Origin: Treponema sp.
GTDB lineage: Bacteria; Spirochaetota; Spirochaetia; Treponematales; Treponemataceae
Assembly (NCBI GenBank): GCA_024693715.1
Contig: JAILKS010000034.1
Location: 93,072 to 157,071 of the forward strand
DNA length: 64,000 nt
Direction: 5' to 3'
In this document: positions 33,437 through 43,206 of the stretch, piece after piece
How positions within the stretch are numbered: the first letter of the stretch is position 1
Layout: every line of letters starts with the position of its first letter
The notes under the pieces: generated by a model
Database searches by the model: none
What the model saw: the letters and a program-made list of their open reading frames with translations, nothing else
What the model was told of the DNA's origin: nothing
Position numbers and translations under genes: made by a program

Positions 33437-35516
33437 AATGCTCGTTACCGTTTTCATTCAAAGTAGATTTAGAATCTGTATAAACGGCTATAAAATTACC
33501 GCTATGTTCAATTTCTGCATTCAATTTATTACCGGTAAAATTTCCGGAAACAGAAGTAAATTCTGCAAAACGACCTTTTTGTCCTGTTACCTTAAAGGAA
33601 TTGTTTTTTATGTTAATATTTCCACCATTCTCACAGATTATGATTGCAGTTTTGGAAACAACATTTATCGTTGAATTATTAATCGTAACATTTGTTTTTA
33701 TACCGTTAATAAAAGTTATAAAATTTTCTGAAACAACGGCGGCAATAGAATTTGAAACATTAACGACAGATTTATATGCGTCAATAAATACAGAAAATAC
33801 AGAAAAATCCGTGTTTATGATACAGTCAATTAAATCGATCACTGAATTTTCAAGCTTAAATAAAGCAGTATTTTTTGTTTCAAAATATTGATTTTTCTGA
33901 CTGCAGATAATAGTACAATCACGGATTACTAGGCTTGCACTTTTTACAGTAAGGTTAGCACCGTTTTCAAAAATAATTTCTGCATTTTCTTTATTTAAAA
34001 ATTCACAGTTGGACAAAAGAACATTCTGTGCCTGTGAAATATGCATTTTCCCCTTGATTTTTACTTTTGCAAACCTGCCTTTATTCAGATTCGATAAAAG
34101 TTCATCAAAGGATTTGAAAGGAGCGGTAATAGTACCATTGGAAAGCTCTGCCGTAGATTCTTCGTCATAATAATAATTATATTGATCAATAACGACACTG
34201 TATTCAGTTTCCTTACTGACATTTCCTTCTGCTTTTGAATAAGCCTTGATTTTATAATATGCAGCACCCTTTTCATCGGCTTTAAGATTAATCACTATGC
34301 TGTTTCTGGAAGATTTTTTATAACCGTTCATCACAAGGTCATCATCCTTAACATCTGCATAGGAATTAATATTGTTTTCATCAAGAATATAAGGCTCACT
34401 TACCGTATAGTAAAGCTCACTGCCTTTTTCTGCTGTTACTGTAACCTTCAAATCTTCCCTCATATAAAAAGAAGAATTACTGACTGTAATTACAGGCTTC
34501 ACCGGCGGACGTTTATTTAATCTGTATTTTTGTTTTATTGTTCCCTGATAAACAGAATTTGAAAAAATGCCAAGCTCCAGTTCACCCTCAAGACATTCCC
34601 CGTAAAAAGCATCTATACTAAACTTTCTGTATAATTCCTGATATTCTTTTGAACTTCCGGACAAAATACTCATGGCATACGATTCATCACCGTCAATTGA
34701 AAAAACGATGGTCTCATCTTCCGTTAAAGTCTGCTTTATTTTCGGTAAAGGAGGGATTGTATAACTTTCAATAGGATTTCCCTGCTCATATGCTATGCTT
34801 TGCCAGGAAATAACATGTGGCTTTGTTCTGTCTATCGTTTGATAATTTACAGGAAGCTCCCAATATTGATCATCGATTTTGTAAATATAATTATTATCCT
34901 TTATGATAATTATATTCCAGTCTTTAATTTCAAACGGGAGATTTTTTCTTGCGAACAATCCCTGCTTCTGTGCAATTGTCTGAACTACACATCTGTAATA
35001 TTTATTATCATTCTTATCATAAAAAGTACATGGAATATATCTTTGAAGAAGATTATCAAGTGATATTTCAAGATCTCTTCCTTCTATAAAGGAATAAGGT
35101 GCTGAACCAAACGAATATTCAAGCGATTCTGGAATAGACAAAACTCCTCCCGAATAACTTAAAATCCCAGAATTATAAAAACGTGATATAAACGATGAAT
35201 AGCTTTTACCACTGCCATTATCTTCATTTACAGTATATCTGATTGTAACTTCTTCTTTTCTTTTACCGCCTTTGGCAATTCTAAGTTCAATATCACCGGT
35301 AACATCTATCAACACAGGACCATCATAAGCAAAGCCTGAAGTTTTAGGATCACTTCCATTAAGTGAATAAAAATATTCAGCACCATCAGAATTATCTATA
35401 ACAAGAGGCTGCATATTTGACCAGTTACCTTCTTCAGGGCTTAAAACTTTAATCTGAGAAAAACCATAAGACAAACACAAAATCAAAAAAATGAAAGATG
35501 ATAAAAGCTTTTTCAT
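33426..35516 (-). CDS. Secreted protein with chitobiase-C-like and beta-helix-like regions
   Basis: 696 residues. A signal peptide (KKLLSSFIFLILCLSYGFS) is followed by a chitobiase/beta-hexosaminidase C-terminal-like domain at about 40-95 (EYFYSLNGSDPKTSGFAYDGP), a middle region with a second similar module near 330-400 (SELYYTVSEPYILDENN), and a C-terminal half with right-handed beta-helix features (for example MHISQAQNVLLSNCEFLN, SVIDLIDCIINTDFSVF). No catalytic site is apparent. It is probably periplasmic or surface-located. Its last 11 bases overlap rnhB. It begins 14 bases after a phosphoribosyltransferase. Confidence 0.65.
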   Translation of the reverse strand: MKKLLSSFIFLILCLSYGFSQIKVLSPEEGNWSNMQPLVIDNSDGAEYFYSLNGSDPKTSGFAYDGPVLIDVTGDIELRIAKGGKRKEEVTIRYTVNEDNGSGKSYSSFISRFYNSGILSYSGGVLSIPESLEYSFGSAPYSFIEGRDLEISLDNLLQRYIPCTFYDKNDNKYYRCVVQTIAQKQGLFARKNLPFEIKDWNIIIIKDNNYIYKIDDQYWELPVNYQTIDRTKPHVISWQSIAYEQGNPIESYTIPPLPKIKQTLTEDETIVFSIDGDESYAMSILSGSSKEYQELYRKFSIDAFYGECLEGELELGIFSNSVYQGTIKQKYRLNKRPPVKPVITVSNSSFYMREDLKVTVTAEKGSELYYTVSEPYILDENNINSYADVKDDDLVMNGYKKSSRNSIVINLKADEKGAAYYKIKAYSKAEGNVSKETEYSVVIDQYNYYYDEESTAELSNGTITAPFKSFDELLSNLNKGRFAKVKIKGKMHISQAQNVLLSNCEFLNKENAEIIFENGANLTVKSASLVIRDCTIICSQKNQYFETKNTALFKLENSVIDLIDCIINTDFSVFSVFIDAYKSVVNVSNSIAAVVSENFITFINGIKTNVTINNSTINVVSKTAIIICENGGNINIKNNSFKVTGQKGRFAEFTSVSGNFTGNKLNAEIEHSGNFIAVYTDSKSTLNENGNEHYGY

Positions 35517-35530
35517 AATACTTTAAAAAC

Positions 35531-36148
35531 TTATAATCCCAAAAAAGGATCAAGAACCTCCTTTAATTCAGGATCATTATTATAATAATATTTCTGGAGT
35601 TCTTCCTTTGAAAGTCCCACAAGCTCGTGACTCAAATAATGAATCCATCTGTTTTCCTCAGGCTTTGTTATCTCAATTTTCCGGCAATAATAATCAGGTT
35701 GGATGGAAAGCTGCTCCTTGTAATAGGTAAAATATTTATAATCATGAACGACAACCTTTACGTCTTCTCGAGGTATGCCGCGGCTATTCATCAAAGCTTC
35801 AACAAGACAATTGATTGTTTTTCCAGAATCAAAAATATCATCTACAAGAAGGATTTTATCTCCAGGGCGAAGATTCTCCGGAGGATATGTCCAGCCGTCA
35901 ATAAAAACCTTTGTATGCTGAGCAACATCTGTATAAGATCTGGCAACTACTCCCGCATATAAAACAGGATGAAATTTATTAACCTTACACAGGATTTTAA
36001 AATATTCACTTATAACGTTTGCCATATATGCACCGCCGCGAAGTGAACTGTATATTACATCAGGAATAAAACCGTCTTTATAAATTTTATGTGCCAGCTT
36101 CAAAGCATTGTTTCTTACTGTTTCATACGGAAGGAATTCTTTAATCAT
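35531..36148 (-). CDS. Purine-type phosphoribosyltransferase
   Basis: 205 residues. The PRPP-binding loop KILLVDDIFDSGKT is clear near residue 97, and PDVIYSSLRGGAYMANVI near residue 30 matches the phosphate loop of Gpt/xanthine-guanine phosphoribosyltransferases. It probably salvages a purine base to its nucleotide; base choice is uncertain. A GAGG ribosome site precedes the ATG, and a TATAAT at 36176-36171 (minus strand) is a possible -10 after the ABC operon. Confidence 0.8.
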   Translation of the reverse strand: MIKEFLPYETVRNNALKLAHKIYKDGFIPDVIYSSLRGGAYMANVISEYFKILCKVNKFHPVLYAGVVARSYTDVAQHTKVFIDGWTYPPENLRPGDKILLVDDIFDSGKTINCLVEALMNSRGIPREDVKVVVHDYKYFTYYKEQLSIQPDYYCRKIEITKPEENRWIHYLSHELVGLSKEELQKYYYNNDPELKEVLDPFLGL

Positions 36149-36170
36149 TGTAAAACCTCAATAATAGTTA

Positions 36171-36176
36171 ATTATA
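36171..36176 (-). promoter_or_regulatory. Possible -10 box of the phosphoribosyltransferase gene
   Basis: Perfect TATAAT on the minus strand in the 45-base gap after the ABC ATPase gene. TTGTAA lies 19 bases upstream, a rather long spacer, so this is a weak call. Confidence 0.35.
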
Positions 36177-36193
36177 ATTTATTATTATTTTTT

Positions 36194-36793
36194 TTACAAA
36201 TTTATTATATTACTGCAAAGCATATCGAGTTCAGCTTTTATATGACTGATAATAATTATTCCCCTTTTTTCTTCCTTCACAAGATTTTTTATAAGCGATA
36301 TGATGTTTTGTTTATTTACTTCATCCTGAGATGCAAACGGTTCATCAAGCAGCATGAGTTTTCCAGGATATGCAAATGCCCGTGCAATTGCAGTTCTCTG
36401 TTTTTCTCCACCGCTTAACTCCATGCACAAATTATTTTTTTTATGATTAAGATTTAATTTTTCAATCCAGTACATCGCCTTTTGTTCACAGACATTTTTA
36501 TCATAAATATTTTCAAGAGGAAGCATGATATTTTTTACGACAGATTCATTTTCAATAAGACGCGGCTCCTGAAAAACATATGATATATCAGAAACATTTT
36601 TAATTATCTTTCCGCTTACAGTAAAATCTTTTGAATTCAAGATTCCGCAGATACAATTTAAAAGTGTCGTTTTTCCAGAACCCGTCGGTGCGCTTATTCC
36701 TGTTATTTGTGCTTCATCAAGCTTTAACGACAGATTTTTTACAAGAGGATTTTTATTAGCGGTTATACAAAGATTTTCTAATTCAAGCAGCAT
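36194..36793 (-). CDS. ABC transporter ATP-binding protein
   Basis: 199 residues, short for the SsuB/TauB/ThiZ group. Walker A is APTGSGKTTLL near residue 36, the Q-loop lies in SYVFQEPRLIENESV, the signature is LSGGEKQRTAIARA and Walker B is MLLDEPFASQ. It powers the importer encoded with the permease and binding protein just upstream. Its start overlaps the permease end by 11 bases. Confidence 0.88.
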   Translation of the reverse strand: MLLELENLCITANKNPLVKNLSLKLDEAQITGISAPTGSGKTTLLNCICGILNSKDFTVSGKIIKNVSDISYVFQEPRLIENESVVKNIMLPLENIYDKNVCEQKAMYWIEKLNLNHKKNNLCMELSGGEKQRTAIARAFAYPGKLMLLDEPFASQDEVNKQNIISLIKNLVKEEKRGIIIISHIKAELDMLCSNIINL

Positions 36794-37544
36794 TTTTATT
36801 TCCGTTGATTTTTTTTACAGCATGTGAAAAAATCATCTCAAGTATAAAACTGACTGTCACTAAAAACAAGGTAGCGGCAATGACATTTGAAGTTTCAAGA
36901 TGAATATGCTCCTGCTGTAAATAAGTACCTATGGCTTTTGACGGCAGACTGATTACCTCTCCTGCAATAACTACCTTCCAGGTTAATCCAAAAACAGATA
37001 ATGCTCCATTCCAGAAATATGGAATTGCATTAGGAATCTTTATATAACGAAGAATCTGTTTATCCGTAAATTTATAAACCGATGACATTTTCAATAATTT
37101 TTCATCGCACTTTAAAAATCCAGATTGAACAGAATTTATCATAACAGGCAATGTCATAAGAATGCATACAAAAACAGGCACTGTATTAGATTTAAACCAG
37201 AATAAAGCAATGAGAATAACAGAAAGAACAGGCGTAACTTTTATTACAGAAAGAGGAAATTTCAAAAGATTACTAAAAAAAGAATTAATGCCGGTTAATA
37301 AACCGATTAAAGTTCCAAAAACAACTGTAATTAAAAAAGAAATCAAAACACGAAAGAACGTATTAAGAAAATTTATCCAGAAGGATTTTTTTATGACAAG
37401 TGAGCCTAAGGCAGAAAAAACCTCTGCAGGCCCCGGTAATATTAAGGATGAAGAAATCAGCTTTGAAAGAATACACCATAAAGAAATAAACAATATCAGA
37501 GAAAGACAATAAACGCTTATTTTCTTTATGGTGTCTTTATTCAT
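36783..37544 (-). CDS. ABC transporter permease (SsuC/TauC-like)
   Basis: 253 residues with about six membrane segments and the coupling helix region LLKMSSVYKFTDKQILRYIKIPNAIPYFWNG. The architecture matches permeases for nitrate, sulfonate, taurine or thiamine precursors. It lies between the binding protein and the ATPase in one operon. No ribosome site is obvious before the ATG. Confidence 0.87.
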   Translation of the reverse strand: MNKDTIKKISVYCLSLILFISLWCILSKLISSSLILPGPAEVFSALGSLVIKKSFWINFLNTFFRVLISFLITVVFGTLIGLLTGINSFFSNLLKFPLSVIKVTPVLSVILIALFWFKSNTVPVFVCILMTLPVMINSVQSGFLKCDEKLLKMSSVYKFTDKQILRYIKIPNAIPYFWNGALSVFGLTWKVVIAGEVISLPSKAIGTYLQQEHIHLETSNVIAATLFLVTVSFILEMIFSHAVKKINGNKNAA

Positions 37545-37560
37545 GATTTTTTACATACAG

Positions 37561-38511
37561 CTAGAAATAAAATCCCTCGTCCGGTAATTTTCCACCGATA
37601 GATTCAGGATTATTCTGCATAAAAAGATTTAAAAGTTCATCAACCTTTGGCTTTGCATTTATTGATTTTATAAAAACATAATTAGATTTTGGAATTGCCG
37701 CTTTTACGACATTTGCAGCAAGTCCAAGCTCAAGTTTTTCACAAACGATTCCTGCAAGCTCGGGATTTTTCAAAGTCCATTTAAGAGATTTTTCATACTG
37801 CTTTAAAACTGCGTTCATTAAATCTGCATGTTCAAGTGCAAACTGCTTAGTACAAACCATGACAGTTAAAGGATAGACAGCATTTTCACCGTTAATCTTT
37901 GCATATAAATCCTGGAAATCTATTGCATTAAAAACATCTTCAGATTTTATTCCTGCAATTGTTGAAAAAGGTTCAGGAACTACCGCATACTCAATTTTAC
38001 CAGCAAGAAGATTTGCTACAAGCTGCGCAGTAGGAATTGAAAAATCAAGCGTAACACCATCCTTCGTGTTGACATCAATATTCATCTGTGAAAGAAGATA
38101 TTTAAACATATATTCAGGAGTTGCACCCTGACCTGCAACATAAACTTTTTTGCCTTTTAAATCAGAAAGTGCCTTTATTTTTTTATCCTTTGTTATAAGA
38201 CTGATGTTTCCGTTTCCTGTAATTGCACAGCATACAAGACTTCCATTCGAAGAATTATAAACTTTAGCGGCAACATTTACCGGTAAAAAACCGACATCGA
38301 TTTCTTTTTTGATAAGCTTTGGTAAAAGCGCCTGTGCATCTGCAAATTTTTCAAATTTCAAATTTGAATTTTTTACTTTCTTTGTGTTTTGAAGCATATA
38401 AGCGGCAGGAACACAACTTGGTCCGTTTAACACACCGATTCTGACTTCCTCTGCTTTACAAATACTTACAAAAGCACATAAGCTTAAAAGTGAAAGAAAT
38501 ATTTTTCTCAT
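37561..38511 (-). CDS. ABC transporter substrate-binding protein (NMT1/SsuA-like)
   Basis: 316 residues from the ATG at 38511, which overlaps the clpC stop as ATGA and has AGAGG 5 bases upstream; an in-frame GTG at 38517 lies on the ribosome site. A signal peptide ends near CKAEE with no lipobox, so the protein should be free in the periplasm. The fold signature includes IGVLNGPSCVPAAYML, LSDLKGKKVYVAGQGATPEYM and ALEHADLMNAVLKQYEKSL. Substrates of this class include sulfonates, nitrate and thiamine precursors; no motif here decides. The direct coupling to clpC is odd. Confidence 0.82.
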   Translation of the reverse strand: MRKIFLSLLSLCAFVSICKAEEVRIGVLNGPSCVPAAYMLQNTKKVKNSNLKFEKFADAQALLPKLIKKEIDVGFLPVNVAAKVYNSSNGSLVCCAITGNGNISLITKDKKIKALSDLKGKKVYVAGQGATPEYMFKYLLSQMNIDVNTKDGVTLDFSIPTAQLVANLLAGKIEYAVVPEPFSTIAGIKSEDVFNAIDFQDLYAKINGENAVYPLTVMVCTKQFALEHADLMNAVLKQYEKSLKWTLKNPELAGIVCEKLELGLAANVVKAAIPKSNYVFIKSINAKPKVDELLNLFMQNNPESIGGKLPDEGFYF

Positions 38512-41090
38512 ATACACCTCTTTTCTGTTATTTTAATCATTTCTTTGTTTTTATTTGTATTTCTGGTAACAAGTTTTACACTCAGCTTATCACCCGAACA
38601 TTCAATTTTAACACAATTATAACTTCCAGGCTCATTTTTCAGAATCTCCATTGAAAGCGGATCTTCAATTTCTTTTCTGATAAGACGACGCATTGGTCTT
38701 GCACCCATACTTGGATTATAACCATGCTCAACAAGATAATTTTTTGCCTTAGGCTTTATATCAATTTCAATCTGTTTATCCTTAAGACGCTCTTCAAGCT
38801 CCTTCAACTGAATATCAAGAATCTTCGATACATCTTTTTGTGACAAAGCATTGAAAACAATAACATCGTCAATTCTATTAATAAGTTCTGGGTTCAACAG
38901 TTTTTTAAGCTCATTCATAGCGCTGGATTTTATTTCATCATAAGAAAAGAGACCTTCCTCTGTACCAAAACCGACTCTTCCTTCATTAGTAATCTGTCGC
39001 GCACCGGCATTACTTGTCATAATAATCACACAGTTTCTGAAATTAACTGTATGACCAAGATTATCACAAAGCTCACCCTCTTCCAAAAGCTGTAAAAGAA
39101 GATTAAAGATATCAGGATGAGCCTTTTCAATTTCATCAAGAAGTACAACCGAATATGGATGACGTCTTACTTTTTCTGTGAGCACACCGCCTTCTTCATA
39201 ACCAACATAACCTGGAGGAGCTCCAATTAAACGGCTTGCATTATGCTTTTCCATATAGTCAGACATATCTATTCTGATTAATGATTCTTCTGAACCAAAT
39301 AAATATTTTGCAAGCGCTTTAGCAAGCTGAGTTTTTCCGACACCTGTTGGTCCTAAGAAAATAAAAGATCCTACTGGATGCTTTGGAGAAGAAATACCAG
39401 CCCTGCTTCTTCTTATGGCACCACAAAGAAGATTTACTGCCTCATCCTGTGCAATAACTGTATTATGAAGCTCTTTTTCCATATTGATGATTCTTTCAGT
39501 TTCTGAAGAAGTCATATGTTCAAGAGGGATGCCAGTCATTTCACTTATGATTTTTTCAACATCGCATGAATTTACAACCTTTGCCGGTGTTGTTCCATTC
39601 TGTTCCCAAAGCTCAGAATACATTGAAAGCCTGTGCTTTAACTGAATTACTTTATCGCGTACAATAGCGGCATTTTCATAATTCTGATTCTGAAGAAGAT
39701 TTCTTTTTTCAATTTCAAGTTCACGCTTCTGTTTTTCAAGTTCAGCAAGCTCAGACGGTTTGTTTTCTTCCTGAATCTTTTTTGCCGCTCCTGTTTCATC
39801 AAGAATATCTATAGCCTTATCCGGAAGGACTTTTTCAGGAATATAACGTTTAGAAAGTTTTACGATTGAAGGAATTACATCTCTTGAATAAACTACATTA
39901 TGATATTTTTCGTAACGTGTTTTTATACCCTCAAGAATTGTAATAGTTTCATCTACAGTTGGTTCCTCTACCTTTACAATCTGGAATCTTCGTTCAAGCG
40001 CCATGTCTTTTTCAATATGTCGTGTATATTCCTTTGTTGTAGTAGCACCGATTATCTGAATTTCACCACGTGATAGCGCCGGTTTCATGATATTTGAAGC
40101 GTCCATTGTACCTTCATTACCGCCGGCTCCGATTATAGTATGAAGTTCATCAATAAATAAAATTATATCAGGATTTTCCTTAAGCTCTTTTAAAAGCTTT
40201 GTCATTCGTTCTTCAAATTCACCGCGATATTTAGTTCCTGCGACAAGTGCAGGTAAATCAAGAGAAAGGATTCGTTTTTTGCATAAATCAAGAGGGACGT
40301 TTCCTTCTGCAATTTTCTGTGCAAGTCCTTCAACTATTGCAGTTTTACCAACTCCAGGTTCTCCGGTAAGGACAGGATTATTTTTATTTCGTCTGGCCAG
40401 GATTTGAATTATACGATGGATTTCCTTTTCACGACCGACAACAGGATCACATTTATTTTCTCTTGCAAGCTTTGTTAAATCCCTGCTGTATTCAGATAAA
40501 AACAAGGTCTTCTGTTTTTTTACAACCTTTTCTTTATCAGATTTTTTATCTTCAAAAACAGAAAATAAACCGTCAGATACTTCATCAGAAAAAAGACTTC
40601 TGAAAACTGTATCAACAAGATTTTCCGCACGCTCCTGTCTGATTGAAGAACTCTGCTGCTGCTGGATTTCCATAACGACAAAACGTGCATCCATAATTGT
40701 ATAATCACTTGCGGCAAAGAATCTTGCAGTTATACTTCCTTCCTCCCTGATGGCAGCAAGAAGTAAATGTTCAGTACCAATATAATCATTATGAAGCGCA
40801 CTTGCCTCAATATCCGCAATTCCTATAAGCTGCTGATATCTTCTGCTTAACGGAACACTGTCTAAAGTCGGAGTTTTTGGTTCTTCAATAAAAAATTTTT
40901 CAATTATTTTCTGTAAATCATCAGGATTAAGCATAAGTCTGGAAAAAACCGAATATGATAATCCCTGTCTGTTTTTCAATATCGAAAGAATAATATGTTC
41001 AGGTAAAAGCTGCTTGCTTCCAAGTTTTCTTGCTTCATCTTGTGCAAATACCCCGATTATTTCTTTAGCACGAGGAGAAAAATTTTTCAT
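38508..41090 (-). CDS. clpC: ClpC-type AAA+ unfoldase
   Basis: 860 residues. An N-terminal Clp-N double repeat (about 1-145) precedes AAA domain 1 (Walker [16 protein letters not shown] near 245), a UVR-like middle segment ([14 protein letters not shown] near 420) and AAA domain 2 (Walker [17 protein letters not shown] near 570, with [18 protein letters not shown]). It unfolds proteins for ClpP in the cytoplasm. The ribosome site is a poor GGGG. An 80-base gap separates it from the Lol operon, and it is translationally coupled to an ABC importer downstream. Confidence 0.93.
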   Translation of the reverse strand: MKNFSPRAKEIIGVFAQDEARKLGSKQLLPEHIILSILKNRQGLSYSVFSRLMLNPDDLQKIIEKFFIEEPKTPTLDSVPLSRRYQQLIGIADIEASALHNDYIGTEHLLLAAIREEGSITARFFAASDYTIMDARFVVMEIQQQQSSSIRQERAENLVDTVFRSLFSDEVSDGLFSVFEDKKSDKEKVVKKQKTLFLSEYSRDLTKLARENKCDPVVGREKEIHRIIQILARRNKNNPVLTGEPGVGKTAIVEGLAQKIAEGNVPLDLCKKRILSLDLPALVAGTKYRGEFEERMTKLLKELKENPDIILFIDELHTIIGAGGNEGTMDASNIMKPALSRGEIQIIGATTTKEYTRHIEKDMALERRFQIVKVEEPTVDETITILEGIKTRYEKYHNVVYSRDVIPSIVKLSKRYIPEKVLPDKAIDILDETGAAKKIQEENKPSELAELEKQKRELEIEKRNLLQNQNYENAAIVRDKVIQLKHRLSMYSELWEQNGTTPAKVVNSCDVEKIISEMTGIPLEHMTSSETERIINMEKELHNTVIAQDEAVNLLCGAIRRSRAGISSPKHPVGSFIFLGPTGVGKTQLAKALAKYLFGSEESLIRIDMSDYMEKHNASRLIGAPPGYVGYEEGGVLTEKVRRHPYSVVLLDEIEKAHPDIFNLLLQLLEEGELCDNLGHTVNFRNCVIIMTSNAGARQITNEGRVGFGTEEGLFSYDEIKSSAMNELKKLLNPELINRIDDVIVFNALSQKDVSKILDIQLKELEERLKDKQIEIDIKPKAKNYLVEHGYNPSMGARPMRRLIRKEIEDPLSMEILKNEPGSYNCVKIECSGDKLSVKLVTRNTNKNKEMIKITEKRCI

Positions 41091-41170
41091 GACAACCCCA
41101 AAAAAATATATTTAGTCTTTAAATTATCGGCATAAGGGGTGTTTTTTAGCATATCAAATTCCAGACAAAT

Positions 41171-42511
41171 TTATGATTTTCTAAGAATTTCAAGCGGCTT
41201 TTCTTTTCCTGCCTTTGCAGAAGGAATTATACTTACAATAAGGGAAAGCATTACAGTTAATAATGCAACAAGAAAAACCTGACCAAAGGAAATCGTAACA
41301 GGAATATTCTGCAGATAATATGAAGGATCCATTAATCTTATAGTCGAAATATCATCAATTGGAGTTCCTTTAAGCAAAAAGTAGTATTTTGCAAAGAAAT
41401 TAACTATCTTTTCAACAATTATAATCAGCTGGTTTGAATTTACAGACAAAAGAAGTCCTACAGGAAGTCCGAGTAAAACTCCGCCAGTTCCACAAGCCAT
41501 GCCGGTAATTAAAAATGAAATTGTAATTCCAGATGGAGTTGCACCTATGCTTTTTAATATGGCAATTTCTTTTCTTCTTTCCATTACAAGCATTACAATT
41601 GCAGAAGAAACATTTATGCTTGCAACAAGAACAATCAGAATCATAACAAAAATAAGCATTACCTTTGTTGAAGAAAAATTCTGAAATTCATTCTGATGCA
41701 CCTGATCCCATCTGTAAAAATTCGCTTCAGTTGAATTTTCCATCTGCAGCTTTGCCTGTATTCTGACTAAATCAGGAGAATAAGCATTTTTTGTCTGAAG
41801 CATTATTGTATATCCGGCATTAGTTCTTGACAAACAATCATATGCGACATAAATTGGCACAAAAACCCACAGTGCATCAAGCTCCTGATAACCGGATGAT
41901 ATAATTACGCAGACTTTAAATGACGTAAGCTTTGGAACAAGCCTGTCACCGACTTTACGTGTTGTAATAAGGCGGATTGAATCTCCGGTATGAAGATTAA
42001 GGATTTCTGCCAGCTTCTGCCCTATCGCACAGACCTTTTCATTATTTACAGCTCCTTCCGTATAATCTTCAATATTACCTTCTGTTTCATAAAAAAGAGA
42101 ACGGAAATAAGTATTTTTCTCAAAAATATCTGCATCCATCGCACGAACCTGAGCACCGGTCCTGTAATCACTGGAAGCGGCAAGAGCATTTATATCCATT
42201 TCTGCATATGTATTGACAATTCCGTCATATTTTACAAAAGAATTTGCATAGTTCGTATAAAGCTCGGCAGTTTCTGTTTCAATTATCGCAGGTGAAACAT
42301 AAGCCTGAATATGACTTGATGAAAGACCGATTATACGTTCAGTCATTCCTTCAATCATTCCATTGGAAATCGCCATAACAACGATTAACGGTACAATACT
42401 TATACCAATGCAGATTAAAGCTCCAAACAGACTTCTTCTGGCAGAGGATTTTTTTTCAGTTTTCGGGAAAATAAGACTTTTCGCAAATTTCAAAGATGCC
42501 CTGAATATCAT
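41171..42511 (-). CDS. Lipoprotein-releasing ABC permease, LolC/E family
   Basis: 446 residues. An N-terminal membrane segment near 30-55, a large periplasmic MacB-like domain (about 60-290) and three C-terminal FtsX-type membrane segments (about 295-435) match LolC/LolE. The coupling region RRKEIAILKSIGATPSGI is typical. With LolD and the second permease it should release lipoproteins from the inner membrane for transport to the outer membrane. The start overlaps the lolD stop and follows a GAGGAAC ribosome site. Confidence 0.87.
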   Translation of the reverse strand: MIFRASLKFAKSLIFPKTEKKSSARRSLFGALICIGISIVPLIVVMAISNGMIEGMTERIIGLSSSHIQAYVSPAIIETETAELYTNYANSFVKYDGIVNTYAEMDINALAASSDYRTGAQVRAMDADIFEKNTYFRSLFYETEGNIEDYTEGAVNNEKVCAIGQKLAEILNLHTGDSIRLITTRKVGDRLVPKLTSFKVCVIISSGYQELDALWVFVPIYVAYDCLSRTNAGYTIMLQTKNAYSPDLVRIQAKLQMENSTEANFYRWDQVHQNEFQNFSSTKVMLIFVMILIVLVASINVSSAIVMLVMERRKEIAILKSIGATPSGITISFLITGMACGTGGVLLGLPVGLLLSVNSNQLIIIVEKIVNFFAKYYFLLKGTPIDDISTIRLMDPSYYLQNIPVTISFGQVFLVALLTVMLSLIVSIIPSAKAGKEKPLEILRKS

Positions 42512-43206
42512 TTTGTTCCTCTGAAATCAACAGGCTTTAATTTTCCGTCAGCAATTGTGTATGCAATATCACCTTTTTTTGCAAGCTTCATATCATGAGT
42601 AACAAGAATTAAAGTCTTCTGATATTTCTCAACCATTGAAAACAATAATTCACCAATCATGGAAGCATTTGCAGGATCAAGATTACCTGTAGGTTCATCT
42701 GCAAGAATCAACTCAGGATTATTTATAAGAGAGCGTGCAACTGCAACCCTTTGTCTTTCACCGCCTGATAATTCTGAAGGAAGATGATTTTTTCTTTCAA
42801 GCACACCGACATCCTGTAAAAGCTGTTCAGCCCTGGCTACAGCTTCCTTTTTAGGAACACCTGCTATTAAAGCGCTCATATATACATTTTCAAGAGCAGT
42901 AAAATCCTTAAGAAGATAATGAAACTGAAAAATAAGTCCAAGAAATTTTGAACGGTAAGCGGCTATCTGTTCTTCATTAAGCTTGTTTACCTCATTTCCT
43001 GCGGCAATTACTTTACCGGCAGTAATTTTATCAATTCCACCTATGATATTCAAAAGTGTACTTTTTCCACTGCCGCTTTCTCCTGCAATTACAAGCTTAC
43101 AACCTTTTTCTACCGAAAGATTCAGATTCTTTAAAACAGTAAGCTTTTCGCTTTCGGTTACATAAGTTTTTTCAAGCCCCGTAATCTCAACAATTTTATT
43201 CGTCAT
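42508..43206 (-). CDS. lolD: Lipoprotein-releasing ABC ATPase LolD
   Basis: 232 residues. Walker A is [16 protein letters not shown], the signature [14 protein letters not shown] and Walker [13 protein letters not shown], all characteristic of the LolD/MacB subgroup. It lies between two distinct LolC/E-type permeases with small overlaps on both sides. It starts at ATG after GGAGG. Confidence 0.92.
   Translation of the reverse strand: MTNKIVEITGLEKTYVTESEKLTVLKNLNLSVEKGCKLVIAGESGSGKSTLLNIIGGIDKITAGKVIAAGNEVNKLNEEQIAAYRSKFLGLIFQFHYLLKDFTALENVYMSALIAGVPKKEAVARAEQLLQDVGVLERKNHLPSELSGGERQRVAVARSLINNPELILADEPTGNLDPANASMIGELLFSMVEKYQKTLILVTHDMKLAKKGDIAYTIADGKLKPVDFRGTK

Noticed and set aside
33207..33674. 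Plus-strand open frame of 155 codons spanning rnhB and the beta-helix gene
   Set aside because: It crosses two real genes on the other strand and has no family features.
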